DNA from: Ceratorhiza oryzae-sativae
Taxonomy: Eukaryota; Basidiomycota; Agaricomycetes; Cantharellales; Ceratobasidiaceae
Assembly (NCBI GenBank): GCA_030998015.1
Contig: JARWMV010000067.1
Coordinates: 1-64,000 of the forward strand
DNA length: 64,000 nt
Direction: 5' to 3'
In this document: piece by piece, positions 8,340 to 19,800 of the stretch
Layout of the letters: each line of letters opens with the position of its first letter
Position numbering within the stretch: position 1 is the first letter of the stretch
Position numbers and translations under genes: made by a program
The notes under the pieces: generated by a model
Database searches by the model: none
What the model saw: the letters and a program-made list of their open reading frames with translations, nothing else
What the model was told of the DNA's origin: nothing

Positions 8340-8422
8340 CTTGCCCGAGGTGAATCGAACACCTAAGGGTATTTAGCCCGAACAATTAGCAATCGTCTGA
8401 CCTTACCGATGGAAACTATTCC
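8340..8422 (-). pseudogene. Second tRNA-Ser(GCU)-like sequence, broken acceptor
   Basis: Same layout as the tRNA-Ser 72 bp away: anticodon arm GACGA-TTGCTAA-TTGTT, variable arm GGG...CCC, T arm AGGTG-TTCGATT-CACCT. The 5' acceptor strand GGAATAG cannot pair with the 3' strand CGGGCAA. It is a diverged tandem duplicate, probably a pseudogene unless edited. Confidence 0.75.
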
Positions 8423-8518
8423 TTAATTTTTAATGACCCCCAAATGTTTTAGCCCTAACCCCATTTTGTCTAAGGACCGAAGGCCCATGACCCGCCGCCG
8501 TATGGACTCTAGGGCAGC

Positions 8519-8740
8519 CCGCCGGCGTTAGAGGGAATCCTCAGATGAGGTAGCCTTGACCATGAGTCTCATGGTCCAGGCTACCTCCCATAAAGATTCC
8601 CTCGTAGAAAATGACGACCGTTCGTCATTTTCAGCCGGCGGCTAAATATCGATATTATGCCGCGCACTAGCAATCGCAAACGGTTGCGATTGCTCACGTT
8701 GGTTGGTGGGACAAGTCCCACCAGCAACTAACGCGCGCGG
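8519..8740 (-). mobile_element. DHE-1, 222-bp form
   Basis: Minus orientation. First of eight long, same-strand copies between 8.5 and 17.0 kb. Confidence 0.95.
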
Positions 8741-9716
8741 GCTGGCTGAAATTGTGATGTGCAACTATTTCAGAGGGACAGGAGGCGGCGGAAGGGCCGG
8801 CGGACGATCGTGCAAGCACGATCCTCCGCCGGCCCGGTTCCGATTCGAAGAATCCGGAAGTGAACCCTCTATCCTGAAGGGATACTAATTCTTAACTTCG
8901 TGCAGAATTAGTTTTTAAGGAAGGTTTGCTTAGGGAGATGGACTTAAAGCCCATAAACAGTTGACCCCCCAAACTGATGCAGCTATGCTGCATTGTTTGG
9001 GGGGGTAATGGCACTCCCAATACGCTGGCCCGTAGGGCGTGCCTTACAGGCTTGGTAACGCATTGGGAGGCCGTTGGGAGTACGGCAGCACTCCTGTAGG
9101 CCCTCTTCGGACTCCTCCCAACCACGATAAGTCCCCTAGCTGAAATTGTTGCACGTACGTGCAACAACTTCACGCTTGAGGGTGAATACTTATCGTGAAT
9201 TGGGACTGATGCTGGTCTAAGGTCCAGCAAGATTTTATAAATCTTGCATGGAGACAGACCAGCACAAGGTATTGCGAGGTAGCCTGGACCCCAGAGGTTC
9301 CAGGCTACCTCGGAATCAGAGTCCAAAATCCTACGAGGCAGCTGCAGTAATTTATTTTTGCCAAATAAACACTTCTAACGCGCTCTTTGATCGCCCGAAG
9401 GGCGGCCTAAGCGGGGGGTCAATGGCGCCACAAGTCTTGTGGCGCGCATTGCAATCATTGGGGAGCAGCTGAAAGGGAAGAGAGAGAACTCCTACCCTAA
9501 CCCTGTCGTCAGCGTGTACAAGTACACGCTGCTAGGGAACCTCTTCCCCTCCGCGCTCTTTGATCGCCCGCAGGGCGGCCTAAGCGCGGAGTGCTTCGGA
9601 GCCGTCTGTGTACGGCTTAAGCCGCACACAGACGTCTCCTCTACAAGCGTGAAATTGTTGCACGTACGTGCAACAACTTCTAGGGGACGGGTCAAGAATC
9701 GATGCTTTGCGAAGGC
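8741..9716. other. No gene seen; mosaic of small hairpins
   Basis: Includes GGCCGGCGGACGATCGTGCAAG-type arms (8787-8840), an AATGCAGC hairpin (8961-9007), TTGTTGCACGTACGTGCAACAA (9147-9170 and 9654-9680), GGTCCAGCAAG...CTTGCATGGA (9221-9252), CGAGGTAGCCTGG...CCAGGCTACCTCG (9276-9313), CGCTCTTTGATCG...GGCGGCCTAAGCG (9381-9412, 9552-9590) and CAGCGTGTACAAGTACACGCTG (9510-9531). ORFs here are only read-through of these arms. Confidence 0.6.
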
Positions 9717-9888
9717 CCGCGCGCGTTAGTTGCTGGTGGGACTTGTCCCACCAACCAACGTGAGCAATCACAACCGTTTGCGATTGCTAGTGCGCGGCAT
9801 AATATCGATATTTAGCCGCCGGCTGAAAATGACGAACGGTCGTCATTTTCTACGAGGGAATCTTTAGGATTCCCTCTAACGCCGGCGG
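9717..9888 (+). mobile_element. DHE-1, 172-bp form
   Basis: Carries one of the rare substitutions (GCAATCACAACC instead of GCAATCGCAACC). Confidence 0.95.
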
Positions 9889-10529
9889 GCTCCGATTCTG
9901 TGGGGAAATTTACCGTGGAAAATTACAGGTTCAGCATCGCTCCTTCGGGGTAGATGCCTTAATTTATGCTATGTTCTTCTTTTAAGACGAACGGTAAATA
10001 AACCCATTTTTGTCTGAGGACCGATGGCCCATGACCCGCCGCCGTATGGACAGGAGGCGGCGGTAGGGCCGGCTCCTGCCCCCCAAACATGTGCAGCTAC
10101 GCTGCATTGTTTGAGGGGCATACGATCGTGCAAGCACGATCCTCCGCCGGCCCGGTTCCGATTCGAAGAATCCGGAATTATGGCAGCCGACGACTACACC
10201 CTAATAATCCCCGAAATTTATTGGGAGTGATATGGTCTTCGGGCTTAGTTATGGGGGCCAATAGAAATTAGCCGTTTTGCATCGCTTCTTGTCGTCAGCC
10301 CGCGGCAGTAAGGACTTTGATTCCGAGGTAGCCTGGAACCTCGGGGGTCCAGGCTACCTCGCAATACCCCGCCTCCTGGATCTCTAGAGATCCAGGGAGC
10401 GGAGCTGCCCTAGAGGGACTGGGGCTGGTCCAGCAAGATTTTATAAATCTTGCATGGAAGCGGATCCGCCGATTACGATCGTGCTAGCACGATCCTTCGG
10501 GTAGACGCAAAAAGCTACTCTAGGGCAGC
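9889..10529. other. No gene seen; small hairpins
   Basis: Contains GATCGTGCAAGCACGATC, a CTGGATCTCTAGAGATCCAG hairpin (10370-10403), GGTCCAGCAAG...CTTGCATGGA (10429-10460) and a CGAGGTAGCC hairpin (10325-10361). The GATTCGAAGAATCCGGAA segment repeats one at 8841. Confidence 0.55.
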
Positions 10530-10751
10530 CCGCCGGCGTTAGAGGGAATCCTCAGATGAGGTAGCCTTGACCATGAGTCTCATGGTCCAGGCTACCTCCC
10601 ATAAAGATTCCCTCGTAGAAAATGACGACCGTTCGTCATTTTCAGCCGGCGGCTAAATATCGATATTATGCCGCGCACTAGCAATCGCAAACGGTTGCGA
10701 TTGCTCACGTTGGTTGGTGGGACAAGTCCCACCAGCAACTAACGCGCGCGG
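10530..10751 (-). mobile_element. DHE-1, 222-bp form
   Basis: Shares its flanks (CTCTAGGGCAGC / GGCTGGCT) with the copy at 8519-8740, so the surrounding segment was duplicated with it. Confidence 0.95.
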
Positions 10752-10849
10752 GCTGGCTTAAGTTGTTGCACGTACGTGCAACAATTTCACGCTTGTAGAG
10801 GAGACGTCTGTGTGCGGCTTAAGCCGTACACAGACGGCTCCGAAGCTTG

Positions 10850-11260
10850 AGTCAAAATGTTTTCCAGGTCTTATCGCTTATGTGAATCGGGAAGGGACCT
10901 GCGCCGACACTATGGCGGCAATTGATGCCTGTGGCGGAGCAAGGGGGCGTCTTCTTTGCCATCTTTTATGATCCGTATTTCGCTTCTTTTGTTTACATGA
11001 CAACAATGATGACCGCAAAGCTTTTTCTTTGCCCCGCCAATCACCTGTTGAAAGCTAAAGAGTTCCAACGATTTAGCTCCTTTAATTTGGGATCTCGCAA
11101 AGGGGACCATTTGTGAAGTACTGGCTGCCACACATCAGAGATGACCGAGCCCAATTGGGTAAGCCAATCGGAGTACGCTACGAGAAAAGTTAGGAGTAAA
11201 AAGATCAACACCGCAGGCGGGATCAGCAAAGATGACACGGACGGTAAATATAAACAAAAA
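10850..11260. other. GC-balanced segment of unknown origin
   Basis: About 400 bp with almost no palindromes. Short ORFs are open on both strands (plus 10922-11116; minus 10910-11131 and 11041-11238, the last with a hydrophobic N-terminus MSSLLIPPAVLIFLLLTFLV). Codon and base use differ from nad5. No product recognised; it may be foreign or plasmid-derived DNA. Confidence 0.35.
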
Positions 11261-11394
11261 AGAGGGGAGTGATAGTTTATAGAATATTTCCAGCCCCCCC
11301 GATTTGCGCATCCAGCATTGTATTTATATATAAATACATGCTGTTATGATGGCCAAATCGAACTCTTACCGTCCTCGCCCCTACAAATTGATGT

Positions 11395-11616
11395 CCGCCG
11401 GCGTTAGAGGGAATCCTCAGATGAGGTAGCCTTGACCATGAGTCTCATGGTCCAGGCTACCTCCCATAAAGATTCCCTCGTAGAAAATGACGACCGTTCG
11501 TCATTTTCAGCCGGCGGCTAAATATCGATATTATGCCGCGCACTAGCAATCGCAAACGGTTGCGATTGCTCACGTTGGTTGGTGGGACAAGTCCCACCAG
11601 CAACTAACGCGCGCGG
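11395..11616 (-). mobile_element. DHE-1, 222-bp form
   Basis: Followed 17 bp later by a CCCCGCTAATCGAT element. Confidence 0.95.
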
Positions 11617-11633
11617 GCCTACGCAAAGCATCA

Positions 11634-11775
11634 CCCCGCTAATCGATACCCCTGCCAAGACGTGCGCTAAAGCGCAGTTCTCTAGGCAGGGTGTAGATTT
11701 GCCTTCGCAAATCATCGATTAGTTGAGCCCTCCGCGCTTAGGCCGCCCTGCGGGCGATCAAAGAGCGCGGAGGGA
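11634..11775 (+). repeat. CCCCGCTAATCGAT element
   Basis: Same unit as at 4350-4490. Confidence 0.85.
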
Positions 11776-12449
11776 TTTGTAAGGAGCGTTCAGCGCTTAG
11801 GCCGCGCCTAAAGGCGCGATCAAAGAGCGCTGCCCAAGGGTCACGGTTGGGTTAGGCGTTCACTGATCGGTCATCGTAGACCCCCAACAAGGCAATGGCC
11901 TCCCAATGCGTTAGCCCTACGGGCCAACGCATTGGGGGGGGCCATTACCTTATTGGGGGGCTTGTCCGGCAGGGACGCTCCCAAAGTAGCAGCGTGTACT
12001 TGTACACGCTGACGACAGGGTTAGGGTTCTGCGCCATCTTTGATGAACCAGAAGCGGAAAACCGGACCTACGGCACATGGCCGAGTATACTAGGGCTGGG
12101 CTCCCTAATGGGAATCCGCAGTGTTTTACCTTAGACCGCGCTTTTCTGTACATTACAGCAGACCCCCAATGATTGCAATGCGCGCCATTGACCCCCCAAA
12201 CTGATGCAGCTATGCTGCATTGTTTGGGGGGGTAATGGCACTCCCAATACGTTGGCCTTACAGGCTTGGTAACGCATTGGGAGGTCATTGCATTATTGGG
12301 GGGCTGCTGCCCCCAGGGGCCGGAGGATCGTGCTAGCACGATCGTAATCGGCGGATCCGCGGGGTGAATGATCACGAGTACGGAGTTTCCCCATCTGCGG
12401 AGCACAAAGGGGACCATTTGCGCGGTAGGCTAAATAGCCTCGTTTTATG
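11776..12449. other. No gene seen; hairpins
   Basis: Includes GCGCTTAGGCCGCGCC...GGCGCGATCAAAGAGCGC, TTGGGAGG-type arms (11881-11965), CAGCGTGTACTTGTACACGCTG, an AATGCAGC hairpin (12190-12233) and GATCGTGCTAGCACGATC. ORFs here are arm read-through. Confidence 0.55.
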
Positions 12450-12547
12450 ACCCCAAATTGGGGGTGTAGATTTGCCTGCGCAAATCACCCCCAATTTAGG
12501 AGTCCTCAGCGCTTAGGCCGCGCCTAAAGGCGCGATCAGAGAGTTGG
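12450..12547 (+). repeat. CCCCAAATTGGGGG element
   Basis: About 98 bp: CCCCAAATTGGGGGTG...CACCCCCAATTTAGG around GATTTGCCTGCGCAAATC, then CAGCGCTTAGGCCGCGCC...GGCGCGATCAGAGAGTTGGA. Five loci in all, four of them doubled by the palindrome. Confidence 0.85.
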
Positions 12548-12956
12548 ATAAAAAAAAACGACATCTGCTGAGGCCCCTAATTCAGGGATGGTGCCGTGTC
12601 CTCTAGCTGAAATTGTTGCACGTACGTGCAACAACTTCACGCTTGTAGAGGAGACGTCTGTGTGCGGCTTAAGCCGTACACAGACGGATCCGAAGCTTGA
12701 GGCGGAACTACCCACCATCCCTTGAATAGGGTAAACTAACCAGGGAGTATGGTATTAATGAAATATAATTTGATATTGTAGATATCAACACATTTTCCCC
12801 ATTATGTTTTACCCCGCCGAGCTTTAACGCAGGCGGGTGTCATCTTTGATGTACGTAATCCGTCCGGGGTTGGTAGATAAAACCATCCATCCCCTGCCGG
12901 GGCATCCTTCAGAGGATGAGGCCTATAGTACCTCACTCTCGGATGGAGGGGGATTA
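12548..12956. other. Downstream flank of nad5
   Basis: Holds TTGTTGCACGTACGTGCAACAA and CGTCTGTGTGCGGC...GCCGTACACAGACG hairpins (12613-12690). The 230 bp next to the nad5 stop are AT-richer and unassigned. GGGAGTATGGTATTAATGAAATATAA resembles 38900-38930, where an endonuclease ORF begins. Confidence 0.5.
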
Positions 12957-13886
12957 TTATGCTTTAGCTGTGGCATTTAATAACACTAATGAAGATAGAT
13001 AGATGATTACCAATCGGATTTCACTTAGTGGAGATGTATCTAATAAAATAGGTGCGAAAAGTAAGAATAGTAAAGTTATCAATCCTAACACGATATATAG
13101 GGCGTAACTTGTGACGATTCCTGTATCTAATTTTGCTACGTTTGTTCCTGTTTTACTTAAGAATGAAGATATTCCATAAGGTCCTACTAGTTCGATCATA
13201 CCTCTATCTAAGAATTTTGATATTGTATAACCTAATTGCAATCCTCCTTGAATGATATAATTATTATAGATTATATCTAATAAATATTTACCATTAAAGA
13301 ATGAATATAGGCTGTGTCCTAATGGTGATTCGGTTAAATCTACTAGGAATGTAGGTGATTTGTGGTAAAGGAATAGAGCTAAAGCTGCAGCAAATACACT
13401 CCCTATTGTAGGTAGTAATTTAAATAAGATAGGTAAAGAAAATTCAGCTTCTATCAATGTTACGTGATCCGGGTGGATGAATAAACTATTAGCAAAGAAA
13501 TCGGTTCCTACTCCTACAAATAAATCTGCAAACACATAACCAAAGAAAATACTAAATAGAGAAAGAATAAATAGTGGGATTACCACTGTTAAATCTCCTT
13601 CATGTACATGAAGGTAGTCTGTTTTAGGTGCATTTGGATAAGTTAAGAATACTAGAGAAATTAATCGGAATGAGTAGAAAGCTGTTAATACAGCTGTTAT
13701 TGTTCCTAGCCAGTAGGCTGTTTGACCGGAGAAGCTATATTGAGCTCCTGCTAGTTCAATGATTAAATCTTTACTAAAGAATCCAGTTAACCATGGTAAA
13801 GCAGCTAAAGAAAGACTTCCCGCTAACATTGCAGTGTAAGTAAACGGCAGGAAATTAATAAGTCCTCCTAGTTTTCTTACGTCTTG
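12957..13886 (-). CDS. nad5: nad5 exon 6
   Basis: 310 codons including stop, from [20 protein letters not shown] to the C-terminus [10 protein letters not shown]. Contains the transmembrane helices after the [11 protein letters not shown] block. An uninterrupted 930-bp frame free of repeats. Confidence 0.95.
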   Translation of the reverse strand, partial: QDVRKLGGLINFLPFTYTAMLAGSLSLAALPWLTGFFSKDLIIELAGAQYSFSGQTAYWLGTITAVLTAFYSFRLISLVFLTYPNAPKTDYLHVHEGDLTVVIPLFILSLFSIFFGYVFADLFVGVGTDFFANSLFIHPDHVTLIEAEFSLPILFKLLPTIGSVFAAALALFLYHKSPTFLVDLTESPLGHSLYSFFNGKYLLDIIYNNYIIQGGLQLGYTISKFLDRGMIELVGPYGISSFLSKTGTNVAKLDTGIVTSYALYIVLGLITLLFLLFAPILLDTSPLSEIRLVIIYLSSLVLLNATAKA

Positions 13887-16800
13887 CGATTGTAAAATCT
13901 AAATTTGCATGGCATATAATAATTTGACCCTCATCATGTATGGCTTTAGCGACTAGGGTATTTTTTTCAATCTATCATTTAAAGAGTTAATTTGAGTTAA
14001 ACCCTGGGGGTCTAAATAAGACTTATTTTCTATTAAAGGTAGCATTTTTCTCCAAATCTCGAATTTTTTCAGTTTTAACCCTATTAAAGAATGAGAAACA
14101 AAATGTTGACTCCGCCGGCGTTAGAGGGAATCCTCAGATGAGGTAGCCTTGACCATGAGTCTCATGGTCCAGGCTACCTCCCATAAAGATTCCCTCGTAG
14201 AAAATGACGACCGTTCGTCATTTTCAGCCGGCGGCTAAATATCGATATTATGCCGCGCACTAGCAATCGCAAACGGTTGCGATTGCTCACGTTGGTTGGT
14301 GGGACAAGTCCCACCAGCAACTAACGCGCGCGGAGATCTGCTTCCATGCAAGATTTATAAAATCTTGCTGGACCTAATTTAAATACTTTCCATTGAACTA
14401 CGTTTTTACTTGTAATGTAGAGTTTACCTTTTCCACTAAAAAAATCTTGAATTTTAGTTAATAACAATTTTTCTCTAATATTTAAAGTTATGGATAGAAA
14501 GGCAACAACTAAATTAACACCTTTACGGTGGTTTTGGGCCCTACGGGCTCCCTTTTTATAGTAATAAAAAAAGACCCATCACCTTGTCTGCCTTCCGGGG
14601 TTAACGTTTCTAATTGGTTGAATTGTTGGGTATTAAATAGCTTACAGGCCTATTTTATAAAGCATCATCGGGGGCATTAAATCCCCGCCGGCGTTAGAGG
14701 GAATCCTCAGATGAGGTAGCCTTGACCATGAGTCTCATGGTCCAGGCTACCTCCCATAAAGATTCCCTCGTAGAAAATGACGACCGTTCGTCATTTTCAG
14801 CCGGCGGCTAAATATCGATATTATGCCGCGCACTAGCAATCGCAAACGGTTGCGATTGCTCACGTTGGTTGGTGGGACAAGTCCCACCAGCAACTAACGC
14901 GCGCGGAGATTGTACTACAGGTAAGGATTTTTTAGGAATTACAATTCTATAACCATTACCACTAGCTACTTTTGTACAATTTAAGTCCCATTTGGCATTT
15001 AAAGTTTGGATTAATAAGTCTACTTCTGCCAAAGTAAATGATTCTGTGCAAATGCGAACTCTTTGTGTTGATTTACTTCCATCATCGCACAGCCAGTACG
15101 CTAATGACAAAGGCCTCCCAATGCGTTTCCAAGCCTGTAAGGCACGCCCTACGGGCCAACGTATTGGGAGAGCCTTTACCCCCCGGGCATCCACCCCCCA
15201 AATGAAGCAATTACGGGGCCTCTAAAATAGCTTTGCTATTTTAAGTGGCCCCTAATTGCATCATTGGGGGTCTACGGGCAGATAATCCTTATGAAGAACC
15301 CCTTGTTCAAAGTGTAATCTAGTATTTCCTTTCACACGCCGTTTGACAGCACACAAGTCACCTAATAAAAGACCGACCAGTATTTCCTTCAAATCAGTAG
15401 ATAAACTAAATTGTGCTCGTTCTAAGTTAGTTAACCGTCGAGCTTTTAGTTGCAAAGAATTTATTATTTTCATTTTAAATTAAATAAGTGAAAACACGAG
15501 TTATGTTGTCTTTGACCCGTGCACGCCTGCGAACGCCCTGGCTTAAGCCAAGCAAGCTTGGCTCATATTGACCTTAAGGTCAATAATCAAGCCAAGGCGG
15601 CCCTGGCGTGCGCGCGGCGTCTGATTCCGAGGTACCCTGGAACTGAAAGTTCCAGGGTACCTCGCAATACCTCGCCGCGAACGCGGCCTCGATAACCATA
15701 CCCCTCGGGTCAACAGCATGTATTTATATATAAATACAATGCTGGATGACCCTAAGCGGGGGTTTGATTACCCTATTTGCCATAATTTGCGATTCGGCTT
15801 CAGATAAGGCTCAAAACTTTCCCCAATTTACGGAATCTGCAAAAAGCCTAGGTATAATTAATTATACCTAGGATTTTTACCGTAAATTGGTTCATCTGTG
15901 ACCGTGGTAGGTAGACATGCTTCCATGCAAGATTTATAAAATCTTGCTGGACCGTAAAACTGAAGGTTATACTTTAGTATACCTTCCCGTGGTTTGCTTC
16001 CATGCAAGATTTATAAAATCTTGCTGGACCTGTATCCGCCGGCGTTAGAGGGAATCCTCAGATGAGGTAGCCTTGACCATGAGTCTCATGGTCCAGGCTA
16101 CCTCCCATAAAGATTCCCTCGTAGAAAATGACGACCGTTCGTCATTTTCAGCCGGCGGCTAAATATCGATATTATGCCGCGCACTAGCAATCGCAAACGG
16201 TTGCGATTGCTCACGTTGGTTGGTGGGACAAGTCCCACCAGCAACTAACGCGCGCGGGCCCCCGCTCTATCGGCTAAAATCTTAGGTGTAACCCAAGATT
16301 TCAGCCGCCCTGCCTAGAGAACTGCGCTTTAGCGCACGTCTTGGCAGGGGTAATAAAGCGGAGGGTCAACGACCCGTGGGCATTGTTAACGAGGCCGCGT
16401 TCGCGGCGAGCCGCGCGCACGCCAGGGCCGCCTTGGCAAGCCAAGGCGTTCGCAGGCGTGCACGGGTCCCGCCGGCGTTAGAGGGAATCCTCAGATGAGG
16501 TAGCCTTGACCATGAGTCTCATGGTCCAGGCTACCTCCCATAAAGATTCCCTCGTAGAAAATGACGACCGTTCGTCATTTTCAGCCGGCGGCTAAATATC
16601 GATATTATGCCGCGCACTAGCAATCGCAAACGGTTGCGATTGCTCACGTTGGTTGGTGGGACAAGTCCCACCAGCAACTAACGCGCGCGGACGCTAAACC
16701 ACGGTTGGCTTTTTACTGTAAAGCACTAGTGTTCCATACAAAACGGCATGTTTCTAGATAAAGATCAAATCTCTACCCTAAAACTTCAGAACAAGACTCC

Positions 16801-19800
16801 GCCGGCGTTAGAGGGAATCCTCAGATGAGGTAGCCTTGACCATGAGTCTCATGGTCCAGGCTACCTCCCATAAAGATTCCCTCGTAGAAAATGACGACCG
16901 TTCGTCATTTTCAGCCGGCGGCTAAATATCGATATTATGCCGCGCACTAGCAATCGCAAACGGTTGCGATTGCTCACGTTGGTTGGTGGGACAAGTCCCA
17001 CCAGCAACTAACGCGCGCGGAGTCAGCCTCGTAACTAAGATTAGTTTCAAGGTATTGCGAGGTAGCCTGGACCCCAGAGGTTCCAGGCTACCTCGGAATC
17101 AGAGTCCTAAATATCACATTCTCAAAGAGAATGATTGCACCTAATAGGTCAATTGGTATTTTACTACCATTTCTGATTAAAGGCATTTTTATTTGACATA
17201 AAAAACTTGAATTACTATTTCTACCTCGTCTGTGGTCTTGTTCCAGGAACACGACCGCAGACTTCTGCCCCCCAAACATGTGCAGCTACGCTGCATTGTT
17301 TGGAGGGGCCGGAGCCTGTGGGCGGCTAAAGCCGCCCACAGTCGAGGTTAAAAACTATTGATTGTGTAATAGGCTCCCCTTCCACAAACCCACTAATCCA
17401 ATCAGGATTTAAAATGGTGTTGTCAGGGCTATAGTTGGGTCTTTCTAATACACTTAGATTAGGAAATTCCTTTTTCAAATTTTCAGATAATCCAAAATTT
17501 AGTGTTGCTTTAAGAGACACAATCTGATGTAACCCCGCCAGTGTAAGGTGTTTCCAAAAACACCTTTACGGTGGTTTTGGGCCCTACGGGCTTTATCATT
17601 TAGTAATTTCACAATTTGTGCCCATATAGAAAAATCTACGGATTTAGCACTTTGTAAAGGGTATTCAGTAAAATGAGGAATAATTAAATTATTAATATCT
17701 TTGATACTTACAACACTAAATCGGCAAACATTTTTTACAGGATCTTTTGTGACTGTCCCAATCCCCCCGCCGGCGTTAGAGGGAATCCTAAAGATTCCCT
17801 CGTAGAAAATGACGACCGTTCGTCATTTTCAGCCGGCGGCTAAATATCGATATTATGCCGCGCACTAGCAATCGCAAACGGTTGCGATTGCTCACGTTGG
17901 TTGGTGGGACAAGTCCCACCAGCAACTAACGCGCGCGGAGATTGTATTTTAAACAATAAATCTATATCACTTAACTGAAGTTCTATGACAAACCTCGCTT
18001 GTACAACATATCCAACAGTTGACCCCCCAAACTAATGCAGCTACGCTGCATTGTTTGGGGGGGTGATAGCCCCCCAATACGCTGGCCCGTAGGGCGTGCC
18101 TTACAGGCTTGGTAACGCATTGGGGGGCTATTGATTTAATCCTTTTGGATACCGAGACATTAAAACAAGACTCAGCGTCACAAAAACCAGTGACAAAGTA
18201 GGGTGAAAGGGCCATAAGAGTTGTTGAATCAATTTCAGGAAATTCAACTAATAAAGTTTTATCAAGAAGGGTACTTAAAACAAAAAAGGGTTCTTCAAAA
18301 ATAAACAAGAATAACGTAATAGTTGCAATGACTAAATTAAAAATAATTACCCACAATGCTCCTGCTATAGCCCGCCGGCGTTAGAGGGAATCCTAAAGAT
18401 TCCCTCGTAGAAAATGACGACCGTTCGTCATTTTCAGCCGGCGGCTAAATATCGATATTATGCCGCGCACTAGCAATCGCAAACGGTTGCGATTGCTCAC
18501 GTTGGTTGGTGGGACAAGTCCCACCAGCAACTAACGCGCGCGGGTACACCGAGACCAAAAGAACTAATTAAAACAAGAAATGATACAGCTAGTATCATTG
18601 TCTCGATGGAACTGACTGATAGGGCAATATTTTTTCTATTTAATATAAATCCCAAAATTCCAATTAAAAACATTAAAAAAATCATAATTTAAATTCCGCC
18701 GGCGTTAGAGGGAATCCTAAAGATTCCCTCGTAGAAAATGACGACCGTTCGTCATTTTCAGCCGGCGGCTAAATATCGATATTATGCCGCGCACTAGCAA
18801 TCGCAAACGGTTGCGATTGCTCACGTTGGTTGGTGGGACAAGTCCCACCAGCAACTAACGCGCGCGGATCCTTATGGGCAGACTAAATTGTTGTTGACCA
18901 ACCGAAATTGGTCACATTTAGTAATGCGTGCAATGAAAAATTGCTTCCAAAAACACCTTTACGGTGGTTTTGGGCCCTACGGGCTTACTTAACTTATTTA
19001 CAGTTCAGCTAGATTCAACGTAATAAATTAAGTGTTGTTGACATTACCGTCTCTTTTATCAAAAATCACGGAATTTAATAATTCAAGACCAACTAAGGGT
19101 TTGTTTGTCGACCTCCTTGGCGCTACTCAGTCCGGGCCTATGGTAGAAGGATTGCGAGTAGGAATCTGCCGTCTGAGGGTAAGTGAAATCCAATATAAAG
19201 TTTTAGCAGGTGGGCATCGGATTGGAATCAAAGGAGTAAATTTTCCCGTAAAATTATTATTACCCGTGCACGCCTGCGAACGCCTTGGCTTGCCAAGGCG
19301 GCCCTGGCGTGCGCGCGGCTCGCCGCGAACGCGGCCTCGTTAACAATGCCCACGGGTCGTTGACCCTCCGCTTTATTACCCCTGCCAAGACGTGCGCTAA
19401 AGCGCAGTTCTCTAGGCAGGGCGGCTGAAATCTTGGGTTACACCTAAGATTTTAGCCGATAGAGCGGGGGCATTATTATATACTTTAGCAAAATTAGACT
19501 TGTATCCTCACAGCTTGATGTTATCTTACCGCATTGAAACCTTTAAATATATAGAACAGGACAGTATCTAGAGAAACTGTTACTGGCCGTTCCTTAGGTT
19601 TTACAGGTTTTTCATACTTTCGTATGGGGTCTGACTATATCTTAATTCTACACTTATAAGCAAGTTACTTAATTTAATGCGAGATTTTTGATCCCGTGTA
19701 GACACTACTACCTTTTAGTCGATGCGCTTTTATCCTTAATAAATTAAACAAAAAATTCAGCAGTCACTTCGGATGAAATCAAACTTGATTTGAAGTGGCA

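Noticed and set aside
8703..8888. Many ORFs starting [13 protein letters not shown]
   Set aside because: This is the translation of a DHE-1 arm (and similarly [15 protein letters not shown] from DHE-2). It recurs wherever the repeat does, with unrelated continuations, so it is not a real N-terminus.
184..17938. Regular short repeats as a possible CRISPR array
   Set aside because: Repeat units are 172-222 bp, internally palindromic, in both orientations and at irregular distances; there are no cas genes and the setting is mitochondrial.
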